Shown in pieces: positions 41,789 to 51,754 of a stretch of 64,000 bases of DNA. A model generated the notes under the pieces. It saw only the letters and a list, made by a program, of their open reading frames with translations. It was not told where the DNA came from and did no database searches. The stretch covers positions 1 through 64,000 of the forward strand of contig CAJURM010000008.1 of the NCBI GenBank assembly GCA_910589025.1. The letters run 5' to 3'. Within the stretch, counting starts at the first letter, position 1; every line of letters starts with the position of its first letter. This DNA comes from an uncultured Odoribacter sp. Lineage in GTDB: Bacteria; Bacteroidota; Bacteroidia; Bacteroidales; Marinifilaceae. A program made the position numbers and the translations under genes.

Positions 41789-41866
41789 GGGACTTTACAG
41801 GAAGATTCTACCTATTCACCATAGATTGCTATATCACAGAAAATTTGTCAGACGGCCCCTCTCCCA

Positions 41867-42613
41867 TCATTCCCTCCTCTGCCGGACAACTTCATAAATC
41901 ATGACGGCAGCGGCGGCTGAAACATTCAACGATTCTATATTGCCACTCATGGGTATCTTGACTTGTTCGGTGACAATGTTCAATATTCCTTCATCAATTC
42001 CTTTATCTTCCGAGCCCATCACTATCGCCAGCGGAATTTTCATATCCGTTTCCGTATAATATTTTTCTGCCTTTTCCGTAGCAGCATACACCTGCATGCC
42101 CTGCTGGAACTTCAGTTCCCTCACCAATTTTTTCAGATTCAGTACCCGACACACCGGAATATGATACAAAGCTCCCGCCGACGTCTTAATCGCATCGGAT
42201 GAAATCTTTGCCGAATTTTTATTGGGGATGACAATCGCATCTACACCCGCACATTCCGCTGTACGGGCAATAGCGCCGAAATTCCGCACATCCGTAATCC
42301 GGTCCAATATAAGGATAAAAGGCACCTTACCCCTGGCTTTTACTCCCTCAATCACTTCCTGTATATCCTGGTAAGGAACGGGGGAAACTTCTGCCAACAC
42401 CCCCTGGTGATTCCGGTCGGCAAAAGGACGGAAAACCTCATCGGGAACATATTGAAAAGGGATATTGTTTTCTTTCAGCAGAGAAAAAAGTGTCTGGAAC
42501 AGTTCCCCTTTTATTCCCTGTTTCAACATCACTTTATCGATTTCTTTTTCCTGCTGGATAGCTTCTATCACAGCCCGGATACCGAATATACATTCCTGTT
42601 TGTACTTGGCCAT
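41867..42613 (-). CDS. rlmB: 23S rRNA (guanosine-2'-O)-methyltransferase RlmB-type (SpoU family)
   Basis: 248 residues from ATG at 42611-42613; the longer frame upstream overlaps the ABC-F gene. Substrate-binding N-domain (MAKYKQECIFGIRAVIEAI to about 95) and SPOUT methyltransferase domain with motif 1 ILDRITDVRNFGAIARTAECAG, motif 2 VMGSEDKGI, motif 3 SGNIESLNVSAAAAVMIYEV. It methylates a guanosine in 23S rRNA; close paralogues can act on tRNA. 20 bp after the ABC-F gene, so probably co-transcribed. Confidence 0.9.
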   Translation of the reverse strand: MAKYKQECIFGIRAVIEAIQQEKEIDKVMLKQGIKGELFQTLFSLLKENNIPFQYVPDEVFRPFADRNHQGVLAEVSPVPYQDIQEVIEGVKARGKVPFILILDRITDVRNFGAIARTAECAGVDAIVIPNKNSAKISSDAIKTSAGALYHIPVCRVLNLKKLVRELKFQQGMQVYAATEKAEKYYTETDMKIPLAIVMGSEDKGIDEGILNIVTEQVKIPMSGNIESLNVSAAAAVMIYEVVRQRRE

Positions 42614-42633
42614 ACTATATTGATGAATTAATA

Positions 42634-44580
42634 TTAATTTCCACTTTGTTTTATACTTTCCAGCTTCTCCTGCGCCTGCTCCCATTCTTCCATACACCGA
42701 TCCAAGGTTTTCCGCGCTTCGTCATAATCTTTATAGAGCTGCTCCCCGGTCTGTCCCTCCGCCATGCGGCTTTCCATTTCCGCAATCTTTTCTTCCCATC
42801 CGGCAATTTCTTTCTCCCACCGTTCAATCTGCTGCTCAGCTTTCTTTATCTCGCGGTTCCATTGCTTGCGTTCCTCAAACGACATCCGGCTTTCAGTCTC
42901 CTCTTTTGCCTCCGTCTCCTTCGGAAGTGCCACCTGATTCCGTTTTTTCCACTTCTCATACTCACTGAAACAAGCCACTTTCTTGGCTTCCAGAAAATCA
43001 TTCACCCCACCCAGATACTCCTTGATGCCATGATTGGCAAACTCAAACACCTTGTCTGCCAGTCCGTTCAGAAAATCCCGATCGTGTGAAACCACAATCA
43101 CCGTCCCTTCAAAATTACGGAGCGCCTCTTTCAGAATATCTTTGGTGCGCAAATCCAAATGATTGGTCGGCTCATCCAGAATCAGCAGATTATAAGGTTC
43201 AAGCAACAGGCGAACCATTGCCAGACGCGTTCTTTCTCCTCCGGACAACACCTCCACTTTTTTATCCACATCCTCACCGGAGAATAAAAACGCCCCCAAT
43301 ATATCCCGTATCTTTTTCCGGATTTCCCCGACAGCCACCCGGTCTATCGTGTCCAGCACCGTTAACCGGGTATCCATCAAATCAGCCTGATTCTGAGCAA
43401 AATATCCGATATTTACATTATGTCCGATTTTCAAACTTCCTTCATAAGGAATTTCATTCATAATCATCTTCACCAGCGTGGATTTTCCTTCACCGTTCTT
43501 GCCGACAAACGCTACTTTTTCCCCCCGCATGATGTCGATATTCAACTCCTCCAGCACCAACTTTTCTCCGTAACATTTTCTCAATCCCCGTCCGCTGACC
43601 ACCACCTCCCCGGAACGCACCGCCGGCTGAAAACGGATATTAATGCGGGCTGTGTCCTCCTGCTCTACCTCTATGCGGTCGATTTTTTCCAACTGCTTAA
43701 TCCGGGACTGTACCTGCACCGCCTTTGTCGCTTTATAGCGGAACCGCTCAATAAACTCCTCGGTATCCTTAATCTGTTTCTGCTGATTCTCATACGCCCG
43801 CAACTGCTGTGCAATCCGCTCCTTTCTCAATTCCGTAAAACGGGTGTAAGAGACTTTATAATCGTATATTTTCCCCAGCGAGATTTCCACCGTACGGGTG
43901 GTTACATTATCCAGAAATGCCCGGTCATGAGACACCAGTACCACCGCTCCCGGATAGGTCTGCAAAAAAGATTCCAACCACGAAATGGACTCTATATCCA
44001 AATGGTTGGTCGGCTCGTCCAACAAGAATATATCCGGTTTCGCCAGCAGGATTTTCGCCAGTTCGATACGCATCCGCCACCCCCCGCTGAATTCTTCACA
44101 TTTCCGCTCCATATCCTCTGCCGTGAATCCCAGCCCTTTCAACACCACTTCCACTTCGCCATTAACATTTCCCTCTCCCCTTATCGCCAACTGTTCATTC
44201 TTTTCCGTGATGTGATGCAGCAACTTCGCATAAGCCTCCGACTCATAGTCCGTACGCTCTGCCAATTCCAGATTCAGGCGTTCCACCTCATCGCGCAAAG
44301 CGAACAAATCGGCAAACGCTTTTTCCGCCTCTCTCCGGACAGTATTCCCGTCCTTATAAATCATCGTCTGAGGCAAATAGCCCATCCGCACTTCTGCCGA
44401 TTTGGAAACAGTCCCTTCTGTAGGTTCTTCCACACCCGCCAATATTTTCAACATCGTGGACTTCCCGGCTCCGTTTCTCCCCGTCAACCCGATACGATCC
44501 TTCTTGTTTATCAGAAAAGACACCCTGTCCAACAAAATAAAACCACCGAAAACGACACTTACATTATTTACTGAAATCAT
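42634..44580 (-). CDS. ABC-F family ATPase (Uup/YbiT-like)
   Basis: 648 residues, two ABC domains in one chain without TM segments: Walker A GRNGAGKST and GKNGEGKST, signatures FSGGWRMR and LSGGERTR, Walker B FLLDEPTNHLD and LILDEPTNHLD. The P-site-tRNA-interaction linker (about 240-310) is rich in Lys/Arg, and the C-terminus (about 545-648) is a coiled coil (EIKKAEQQIERWEKEIAGWEEKIAEMESRM) as in Uup. ABC-F proteins act on stalled ribosomes; Uup is also tied to DNA-structure stability. Confidence 0.92.
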   Translation of the reverse strand: MISVNNVSVVFGGFILLDRVSFLINKKDRIGLTGRNGAGKSTMLKILAGVEEPTEGTVSKSAEVRMGYLPQTMIYKDGNTVRREAEKAFADLFALRDEVERLNLELAERTDYESEAYAKLLHHITEKNEQLAIRGEGNVNGEVEVVLKGLGFTAEDMERKCEEFSGGWRMRIELAKILLAKPDIFLLDEPTNHLDIESISWLESFLQTYPGAVVLVSHDRAFLDNVTTRTVEISLGKIYDYKVSYTRFTELRKERIAQQLRAYENQQKQIKDTEEFIERFRYKATKAVQVQSRIKQLEKIDRIEVEQEDTARINIRFQPAVRSGEVVVSGRGLRKCYGEKLVLEELNIDIMRGEKVAFVGKNGEGKSTLVKMIMNEIPYEGSLKIGHNVNIGYFAQNQADLMDTRLTVLDTIDRVAVGEIRKKIRDILGAFLFSGEDVDKKVEVLSGGERTRLAMVRLLLEPYNLLILDEPTNHLDLRTKDILKEALRNFEGTVIVVSHDRDFLNGLADKVFEFANHGIKEYLGGVNDFLEAKKVACFSEYEKWKKRNQVALPKETEAKEETESRMSFEERKQWNREIKKAEQQIERWEKEIAGWEEKIAEMESRMAEGQTGEQLYKDYDEARKTLDRCMEEWEQAQEKLESIKQSGN

Positions 44581-44746
44581 ACTCCTGGTTGATAAAATCG
44601 TACAAAGATAGGAAATAAAGCCAAAAGCCTACCGATAAACAGGCGAGCTTATAAAGAATCTTCCGGACACACCGCATAACCAGTCCGAGTTGTCCCTCTA
44701 AGATGCAGGAAGTATTTCCCTCCGGCGCTTTTCTTAAAAAAATTAC

Positions 44747-44754
44747 TACTTTTG
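44747..44754 (+). promoter_or_regulatory. Putative -10-like box of the GH84 gene
   Basis: TACTTTTG fits TAnnTTTG about 32 nt before the ATG; no matching -33 TTTG at the right distance. Confidence 0.4.
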
Positions 44755-44785
44755 GACTTTGAAACCAATCCTAATTCAAAATCAA

Positions 44786-47305
44786 ATGAATATCAAAATC
44801 CTTTTATTACTGTGTTGTCTGGCGACAACTCTTCATGTATTTGCTTCAAAAGATAAAATTTACCCTACGCCCCAGTCTTTGATTCAGACAGGAAAAACGA
44901 TCACCCTGAACACTCCTGTCTTTGTCAACGGAATGACGGAAGCCGATTCAACCGCTGTGCAACAGCTCTGTCAGCTTTTCAACACAGGGAAACAAAAAAA
45001 GAACTATACCATTCACATCGGAGAACGGGGCGACAAAGCCGTAAAAAAATATGTTCGCCAGATTCCCGAAGTCAACGGGGGCTACTATTTGTCTATACAG
45101 CCGGAACAAATGATTATCGCCGGACACGACGAAAGAGGTACATTTTATGCCATTCAAACACTGAAACAACTCTTAAACGGCAATACCCTGCCGGAAGTTG
45201 AAATAAAAGATTTCCCCGCAGTTGCTTACCGCGGGGTTGTGGAAGGTTTTTACGGACAACCCTGGAGCCACGAAGACCGCATCCGGCAACTCCAATTCTA
45301 CGGAGAAAACAAACTCAACACATACATCTACGGTCCCAAAGACGACCCCTACCACAGCTCCCCCAACTGGCGGAAGCCTTATCCGGAAAAAGAAGCCCGC
45401 CAAATCAGCGAACTGGTAGCCTTGTCCAAAGCTAACAAAGTCGATTTCGTGTGGGCCATCCATCCGGGACTGGATATTCAGTGGAATGAACAAGACCGTC
45501 AGGCTCTCTTGAATAAATTTGAAAAAATGTACGAATTGGGCGTCCGTTCTTTTGCTGTTTTCTTTGACGATATTTCGGGCGAAGGTACAAACCCGGTACG
45601 CCAGGCAGAGCTGCTGAACGCCATTCAGGACCAGTTTATCGCACAAAAAGAAGACGTAACTCCTCTGATTATGTGCCCCACCGAATACAACAAAAGCTGG
45701 TCGAATCCGAAAGAAGGTACCTACCTGGACATCCTGGGAGAAAAACTGCATCCCTCCATCATGATTATGTGGACCGGCGACCGGGTAATTTCAGACATTA
45801 CCTGCGACGGCCTGCAATGGATCAACAAACGCATCAAACGGCCGGCATACGTGTGGTGGAACTTCCCCGTCAGCGACTACGTGCGCGACCATCTCCTGAT
45901 GGGTCCGGCATACGGGCTGGACTTACAGGCAGGTCCGCTCATGTCCGGTTTTGTATCCAACCCCATGGAACGTGCCGAAGCCTCCAAAATCGCCATTTTC
46001 GGGGTAGCCGACTACTCCTGGAATCCGGAAAAATACAATTCCGATGCAGCTTGGAAAGCAGCCATACAAAACGTTATGCCCCGTGCCACGGCAGCGCTGC
46101 ACACCTTTGCCTCCCACAATTCAGACTTAGGGAAAAACGGACACCGGTACAGACGGGATGAATCCGTAGAAATCAAACCCGCAATGGAAAAATTCCTTTC
46201 CGTTTTCAAACAAGGGCAAATTCCACAAAACACCCTGGAACACATCCGGAAAGAATACAAAAAAATAGCCGAAGCTCCGGCACAAATAACAGGTTCAAAC
46301 GATAATCCGACACTGGTCAATGAAATCCATCCCTGGCTCAAACAATTTGAAATTTTGGGCAAGGCGGGACAGAAAGCCCTGGATTTAGCGGTTCTGACCT
46401 CCGGCGGACTGACCGAAACATACTGGCAGAAATACCTGGAATTGCAGGAACTGGAACAACAACGCAAACAGGTTGACAAAGCCTACAACCAAAATCCCTA
46501 CCAACCGGGAGTCAAAACCGGCTCATTAATCATGCAGCCGTTTATTGACAGCCTCCGGATAATCAGTGAACAACATCTTTTTAAAGGGAAAGGGCTCTCG
46601 CCATTAACTGCAAATGCAGAAGTATTCACGACCATTCAGCAGATTCAGAACCTGCCGATACAAAGCGACAAGGAAACCCTTTCCATTTCACCCGCGCTGG
46701 AAGTAATCCGCATGGCACCCAAACAATATGTCGGGATTGCGCTTCCCTATACTCTATCCCAAGCCCTGCTGGAAATTAATCTGAACATACCGGCAGCCCT
46801 CCAATGGGGCGCCGTACAAATTTCCACTGACGGTAAAACCTGGGAACCGCTGCATGCCGAAGAAAAAGAAAGGAACATAACGGCTCAGATACCGGAAAAC
46901 CATTCTTTCAAATACGTGCGCTTTGTCAACAATAGCCGCCAATCCAGGGAAATATATCTGAAAAAATTCAGCTTACAGTCCCCGCAACTTTTGGACGGCT
47001 CCAACAACATGGCACTGATAGAAGACCACAAACTCAGTTCAGCTTACCGGATTGAGAAATCCCAAACCATAGAAATCAGTAATCCGTCTGCCCACAAACA
47101 AACGGAATATATTCTATTGTCTGATTTGAAACCGGGAGCTGCAATAAAAATCACAGGAAAAACAGACCGGAATCAAGAAACAGAATTGGGTATCATTCAT
47201 TCCGCATTCGGAGTATTTACCTGTCCGGAAAACATATCCACCCTCCGGCTGGAAATCACCACTACCGCTCCGCTCCATCTGTATGAACTGATAAATAAGA
47301 ATTAA
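44786..47305 (+). CDS. GH84 beta-N-acetylglucosaminidase (O-GlcNAcase-like)
   Basis: 839 residues from ATG 44786, chosen because it begins the signal peptide (MNIKILLLLCCLATTLHVFAS). GH20 N-terminal-like domain (about 25-150), GH84 barrel (about 150-450) with Tyr-Gly-rich GVVEGFYGQPWSHEDR and the catalytic Asp pair 261-262 in FAVFFDDISGEG, then helical and beta domains including a discoidin-like C-terminal part. It removes terminal beta-GlcNAc from glycans in the periplasm or on the surface by substrate-assisted catalysis, useful for host mucin breakdown. Monocistronic. Confidence 0.92.
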   Translation: MNIKILLLLCCLATTLHVFASKDKIYPTPQSLIQTGKTITLNTPVFVNGMTEADSTAVQQLCQLFNTGKQKKNYTIHIGERGDKAVKKYVRQIPEVNGGYYLSIQPEQMIIAGHDERGTFYAIQTLKQLLNGNTLPEVEIKDFPAVAYRGVVEGFYGQPWSHEDRIRQLQFYGENKLNTYIYGPKDDPYHSSPNWRKPYPEKEARQISELVALSKANKVDFVWAIHPGLDIQWNEQDRQALLNKFEKMYELGVRSFAVFFDDISGEGTNPVRQAELLNAIQDQFIAQKEDVTPLIMCPTEYNKSWSNPKEGTYLDILGEKLHPSIMIMWTGDRVISDITCDGLQWINKRIKRPAYVWWNFPVSDYVRDHLLMGPAYGLDLQAGPLMSGFVSNPMERAEASKIAIFGVADYSWNPEKYNSDAAWKAAIQNVMPRATAALHTFASHNSDLGKNGHRYRRDESVEIKPAMEKFLSVFKQGQIPQNTLEHIRKEYKKIAEAPAQITGSNDNPTLVNEIHPWLKQFEILGKAGQKALDLAVLTSGGLTETYWQKYLELQELEQQRKQVDKAYNQNPYQPGVKTGSLIMQPFIDSLRIISEQHLFKGKGLSPLTANAEVFTTIQQIQNLPIQSDKETLSISPALEVIRMAPKQYVGIALPYTLSQALLEINLNIPAALQWGAVQISTDGKTWEPLHAEEKERNITAQIPENHSFKYVRFVNNSRQSREIYLKKFSLQSPQLLDGSNNMALIEDHKLSSAYRIEKSQTIEISNPSAHKQTEYILLSDLKPGAAIKITGKTDRNQETELGIIHSAFGVFTCPENISTLRLEITTTAPLHLYELINKN

Positions 47306-47308
47306 ACA

Positions 47309-47350
47309 AAGAAGAGCCGAAACGTGATAATCATCCTTTCGGCTCTTCTT
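47309..47350. terminator. Bidirectional terminator between GH84 and the RidA-fold gene
   Basis: AAGAAGAGCCGAAA pairs with TTTCGGCTCTTCTT around a 14-nt loop; A-rich on the left and T-rich on the right, so it serves both convergent genes. Confidence 0.8.
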
Positions 47351-47352
47351 CT

Positions 47353-48477
47353 TTACACCTTTATCCGCGCAATTCCCTCTACTTCAACCAACAACTCTTC
47401 GCGACAGACATCCGCCAACAAATAAATGACGGGAAGTCCCGCCAACTGCCCGCCGATATATGCTTCCACAGCCTCTAAATCGTCCGGATATTTCAGATAT
47501 ACCCGAATCATCAACAACACCCCTTCCCCTGCAACTCCTTTACTCTGTAAATTCTTTCCGGAAATCAGATAGTTGATATTCTCCAGAGTGATCCCCATTT
47601 GCGGCAATACTCCTACTTCTGTCAGGCTTTGCTCTCCCCGGATGGCAGCCGTTCCCGATACATAAATCATCCTCTCATTTCCCGACTCCAATACCCGTGC
47701 CCGTTCAAACTTAGGGGTTATCTTACCCAAATCTGCAGACAACTTCCCCAACAATACCTGCTGCGAATAAGCATGCGCAGCTATTTGCAAAGCATTGTCC
47801 AAAGGCACACTCCGACATTCCGGTCCTTCTGTTTTTACAGCAGTGAAATCTATCACGACTCCGCCCCATTGCATTCCGATACCCGTAGCAGCGGGGTAAC
47901 CGTTATTCCAGGTTGCCGAAGCATAAAAACTGCTCCGGGCTTCATTAAATGCCTGGTAACGTTGACACTCCCCGTCAAACTCCGTAATACGCTCCAAATA
48001 ATTCCATTGTCTGACAATTGCATCCACGGCAAACCCCTCCTCAACCAAAACCGCCCTCATCTGCTCCATAGCTTCTTCCGCCTGCTTTCTGACCGGAGAA
48101 TCTACATCACGGCCACTCATCCCTCCGGCTATCAGTTCACGATAACTTCGTCCCCGCAAAAGCACATAAGGTAAATTCCGGTATACTTTGTATACCACCT
48201 CCCCCTCAAAAGAAGCATCCACCCGATGCACCTCCACAGCCAAATCAGCCGTCAGAGGCCGCTGTGCAATATAACTGAAAGCGGGACAACACTTCCCGAA
48301 ATGGGCATGGACCTGTCTTTCAAGTTCCCTTTTCTGATTCCGATACTCCTGATTATCCCGCGGACTTCCCCAAAACACCAAGCGGACAATTTTCTCGTCC
48401 CCCCCGCATTTTTCTAACAATTCACCCACCAATGAACTGAAATCTTTTCCTCCGACCGTATAAATACTACACTTCAT
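47353..48477 (-). CDS. RidA-fold protein of the FkbO/Hyg5 chorismatase-like group
   Basis: 374 residues. The order of motifs recalls FkbO/Hyg5 chorismatases: VRQWNYLERIT, RYQAFNEARSSFY, AATGIGMQWGGVVIDFTAV, FERARVLESGNERMIYVSGTAAIRGE, ITLENINYLI and a final RidA-like strand set. These enzymes split chorismate into pyruvate and a (hydroxy)benzoate. Which product, if any, is not readable here. Last gene of a three-gene leftward operon, 7 bp after the heme-motif lipoprotein gene. Could also be a RidA-like deaminase. Confidence 0.6.
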   Translation of the reverse strand: MKCSIYTVGGKDFSSLVGELLEKCGGDEKIVRLVFWGSPRDNQEYRNQKRELERQVHAHFGKCCPAFSYIAQRPLTADLAVEVHRVDASFEGEVVYKVYRNLPYVLLRGRSYRELIAGGMSGRDVDSPVRKQAEEAMEQMRAVLVEEGFAVDAIVRQWNYLERITEFDGECQRYQAFNEARSSFYASATWNNGYPAATGIGMQWGGVVIDFTAVKTEGPECRSVPLDNALQIAAHAYSQQVLLGKLSADLGKITPKFERARVLESGNERMIYVSGTAAIRGEQSLTEVGVLPQMGITLENINYLISGKNLQSKGVAGEGVLLMIRVYLKYPDDLEAVEAYIGGQLAGLPVIYLLADVCREELLVEVEGIARIKV

Positions 48478-48484
48478 AATTCTG

Positions 48485-49933
48485 TCAATCTACCTGTATA
48501 TACTCCCCTTCCGCACTCGTTGCCAAGTCATAAGGGGAAATCTTAATCTCATCTTCAACAAACACCGGCACATTATAGGACTTCAATAAAGGCTGATCCT
48601 TTTCAAATGCACTCTGAGGCAATAAGAAAGGCTTGGCCATACTTCCGTTCTCATCCACATACGAAAAATAGAGCCGTGTAAACACACCATCCTCCCGCCG
48701 GCTACTGAACACGACCCATCTCCCGTCCGAAGACCAGGAATGAAAACTTTCCGTTTCCTCACTGTTGGCCTCCGATGGCACCAACTTCCCGGTTCTCAAA
48801 TCCAGCATACACAAATCCGCCTCCTTATGCCATATCGGGAAACAACCGTAATCGGACTCTGTAAACAACAGAAAATTCCCATCCGGAGACACCCGGGGAA
48901 ACACACAGCTCCCGTCCGTAGAAAAAACCGTATCTGCCTTTATCCCGAACTGCCGCCGCTGCTCATCGAAATCCACCCGGCAAATATGATATTTCAACGC
49001 CTTAAAATCCGTATAGGTAGCGGCTGAATCCGCCCGGCTAAAATAAAGACTTTTCCCGTCCGGACTCCATGCCGGATAGGTTTCAAAATACCGTTTCGTA
49101 CCGATAACCCCTGTATCCGTTACCACCTCATTTTTTTCGACATCATACAAAACAATATCCGAATCCCGGTCATACACCTCTATCTGCTTTTCTTTCTGCC
49201 CATGAAAAAACTGGTGTGTGATATTGGTGGAAAAAGCAATGTACTTTCCCGAAGGATGCCAGGCAGGATAAGTAAACGTAGTCAAAGTATGGGGAGTACG
49301 GGTATTCAGACGCTTCACCACACCCTCCGTTATCAACAGTGTCCCTCCGGCTTCACCCCTCATATGAAACACAAAACGTTCCGGATTCCCCCGGTCAAAA
49401 GTATGGCAATTCATGCAATTATTACGGGTCAGACGGTTCTCCATAATCGCTTTTTCCTCAAAATTCGTCAGATTCCGCTGATACAATCCCATCCCGGACC
49501 AACGCTCATATCCCGGCTCAATCAAACGATAAGCCACATAATCATCTATCGGGACATTTTTCACCTGCCAGCAAAAAGGTGCAAACTTTTTCCATTTTCC
49601 CGCATATTTTCCAAACACCTCCACCCGTACACATCCCTCAGCCTTCACTGCTTCCGATAATAAAGCTTTCCACTTCTTCTCTGAAAAAATGAACTCACCA
49701 TCCCCTTCACATCCATACTTCTCCACCTCTCCGACAAAAAAACGAACAGCCGCTTTTTCACAGGAATCGGTCAGATAAAAATTCAACGGCGCAATATTGA
49801 CAGGTATCGTTACCCCGGTATAATCCGGCGAAATAGCCGGTAGTCCCACAACTTCCTCATACCCGGAGGGTTGCTCACCACAACCGGCACACAACAGCAT
49901 AGCCAACCCGTAAATTAAATATTTCAATTTCAT
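48485..49933 (-). CDS. TolB-like beta-propeller lipoprotein with a c-type heme motif
   Basis: 482 residues. Lipoprotein signal (LAMLLCAGC, Cys18). A beta-sandwich-like N-part is followed by CMNCH (173-177), a covalent heme c attachment motif, and then WD40/PD40 propeller blades (YPAWHPSGKYIAFSTN, YPAWSPDGKSLYFSRAD, RVSPDGNFLLFTESD, SWSSDGRWVVFSSRR). A heme motif plus propeller suggests a redox or sensor role in the periplasm; no partner cytochromes are in the window. Its start overlaps the membrane protein gene by 4 bp (ATGA). Confidence 0.75.
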   Translation of the reverse strand: MKLKYLIYGLAMLLCAGCGEQPSGYEEVVGLPAISPDYTGVTIPVNIAPLNFYLTDSCEKAAVRFFVGEVEKYGCEGDGEFIFSEKKWKALLSEAVKAEGCVRVEVFGKYAGKWKKFAPFCWQVKNVPIDDYVAYRLIEPGYERWSGMGLYQRNLTNFEEKAIMENRLTRNNCMNCHTFDRGNPERFVFHMRGEAGGTLLITEGVVKRLNTRTPHTLTTFTYPAWHPSGKYIAFSTNITHQFFHGQKEKQIEVYDRDSDIVLYDVEKNEVVTDTGVIGTKRYFETYPAWSPDGKSLYFSRADSAATYTDFKALKYHICRVDFDEQRRQFGIKADTVFSTDGSCVFPRVSPDGNFLLFTESDYGCFPIWHKEADLCMLDLRTGKLVPSEANSEETESFHSWSSDGRWVVFSSRREDGVFTRLYFSYVDENGSMAKPFLLPQSAFEKDQPLLKSYNVPVFVEDEIKISPYDLATSAEGEYIQVD

Positions 49934-51687
49934 GAACCCTTTTTCTTAAAATGCATGTAATACCAATACGTGTTTCCGAAGTCATTAGCCAACAAACGGG
50001 CAGCCTCCGGATTCTTCTGCAACTTTTTGTAAGCACTGGAATAGAGACTCAATCTCCTGAATTGCTCCACCGATATTCTATACTTTTCCAAAACCGCCTT
50101 ATCCAAGCCCGATTGCAGCACAATAAAAAGAGCCTCCTCATAATGCCGGGGCAATCTTCCCGCTGTCCCTGCCGGATAAAATCGGGCAAAAAAATGATAA
50201 AACACGGGAATCTGCTTCTCCAGAAGGCAAGCTGTCAGCAAATATTCCTGCAACACTTTATTGTCCGGATTCTGCTGTTGCATATTTATCAAATCCACGA
50301 CCGAACCGGAAAATCCCGGATAAAAATCGGGACCGGAAGAAGGAGCTGAAGGGGCAAAAGCAACCAACTCCCGCAACCTTCCTTCTGCCCAGCTCCGATA
50401 AAATAAAGAATGACTCAACTGAACAAATATCTTTTTAGCCGCCTCCGGTTTTTCAATACGCACCAACAACTCGGCCATACGCTTCAATACATGACCGGAA
50501 ACCTGTCCCGCCCTACAATTATAAGCCTCAAAAAGATACCGGTATGCCTCATTATTTTGCCCCAACTGATAAAAAATTTCATGTCCGAACAAATTGACAA
50601 GGTAATTGGCACCGGCAGGCAAGATCAATCCTTCCGCCCCCACCTGCGGATAATCAAACATACGCTCTGCCAAGTCACCTTCTTTTGCCAAAGCCAGATT
50701 ATTAAGAGCCACAAACGTCGGTATTTCATACCGAACCTCAGCAGCCAGATCCGACATCTCTTTCCAGCTTCCCTTTGCAACGGCCAATTCCGCATGCAAA
50801 AGAGCCTCCACCCCAGGACGATAACAGTATCTCCGCAAAACCGCCACACAACCTGTTAAAATAAAAGCCCCCACTACCATCTGCAAGATTTTACCCCTTA
50901 ACCGCTCAGGCCTCCAATCCGGCAAAATTTTTCCCGCCACCAACATACCGGTAAACCCATAAAACAGGATTCGGGCTTCTACCACTACCTGAGTGCGGGA
51001 AGCATCCGGAAAAAACTCGTACAACCAAGCATAAGGCATCAGATATACATACCTCCAAAACCACCATACCCCGACAACAAAAATCAACCCGCCAACTATC
51101 ATCCGCCACTTCTCTACCGACTTCCTACCCCATATCTCTCCGGCAAAGCACAACAAATAAAACAACAGGAACAGTCCTCCCCCTAAAAGCAATAACAGGC
51201 AAGGAGACAGGAGACAGAAAAGCACCTCGTTGAATTTTCTGTTTTTTATCCTCCCCCAAAAAGCAAGTAAAGCAAAAAAGAATACGACCCTTAACGTTTC
51301 ACCAAACAAAAAATCATAATTCATTTGCAGTCCCAACAATCCGAAAGCCGGCAGCCAAGTCCAGATATACCATTGTCTGAAAACACCCCATTGTCTGAAA
51401 AGAGAAGCCACACTGTGTTGCACAGCCCAAAGAGCCAAGACATTCAATAAAATTCCCACCCACAGGTAACGAAAAAACTGCATCATAAAGAAGCCTGCAT
51501 ATTCACTCCATCCGCCCGGCTTCCAGGCATACTGCTTCCAAAAAGCTGTCGTAAAAAGAAAAAGATTGTAATTCTCCTGATAAAATACGTGATGGGGATA
51601 TAAAAAATACCAAAATCCGGCTACCAAAAACAACAACACACAAAATAATCTTTTCCGGAAAACCTCAGAAAATAAACACACCTCCAT
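49930..51687 (-). CDS. DUF6057 multi-pass membrane protein
   Basis: 585 residues. Eight or so hydrophobic segments in the first ~300 residues (e.g. LFCVLLFLVAGFWYFLYPHH, VFFFALLAFWGRI, LLLLLGGGLFLLFYLLCF), then a soluble helical C-terminal half with TPR-like spacing (YLVNLFGHEIFYQLGQNNEAYRYLFEAYNC). Function unknown. First gene of the operon with the heme-motif lipoprotein and the RidA-fold protein. Confidence 0.75.
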   Translation of the reverse strand: MEVCLFSEVFRKRLFCVLLFLVAGFWYFLYPHHVFYQENYNLFLFTTAFWKQYAWKPGGWSEYAGFFMMQFFRYLWVGILLNVLALWAVQHSVASLFRQWGVFRQWYIWTWLPAFGLLGLQMNYDFLFGETLRVVFFFALLAFWGRIKNRKFNEVLFCLLSPCLLLLLGGGLFLLFYLLCFAGEIWGRKSVEKWRMIVGGLIFVVGVWWFWRYVYLMPYAWLYEFFPDASRTQVVVEARILFYGFTGMLVAGKILPDWRPERLRGKILQMVVGAFILTGCVAVLRRYCYRPGVEALLHAELAVAKGSWKEMSDLAAEVRYEIPTFVALNNLALAKEGDLAERMFDYPQVGAEGLILPAGANYLVNLFGHEIFYQLGQNNEAYRYLFEAYNCRAGQVSGHVLKRMAELLVRIEKPEAAKKIFVQLSHSLFYRSWAEGRLRELVAFAPSAPSSGPDFYPGFSGSVVDLINMQQQNPDNKVLQEYLLTACLLEKQIPVFYHFFARFYPAGTAGRLPRHYEEALFIVLQSGLDKAVLEKYRISVEQFRRLSLYSSAYKKLQKNPEAARLLANDFGNTYWYYMHFKKKGS

Positions 51688-51754
51688 CTTACTTCAATTA
51701 AAACACACCACAATAAATCTTCTGTCCAAACTTACATCATTTCACGCACTTCCC

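Noticed and set aside
43420..44574. 384-residue plus-strand frame opposite the ABC-F gene
   Set aside because: Antisense shadow of a clearly real gene with all ABC motifs.
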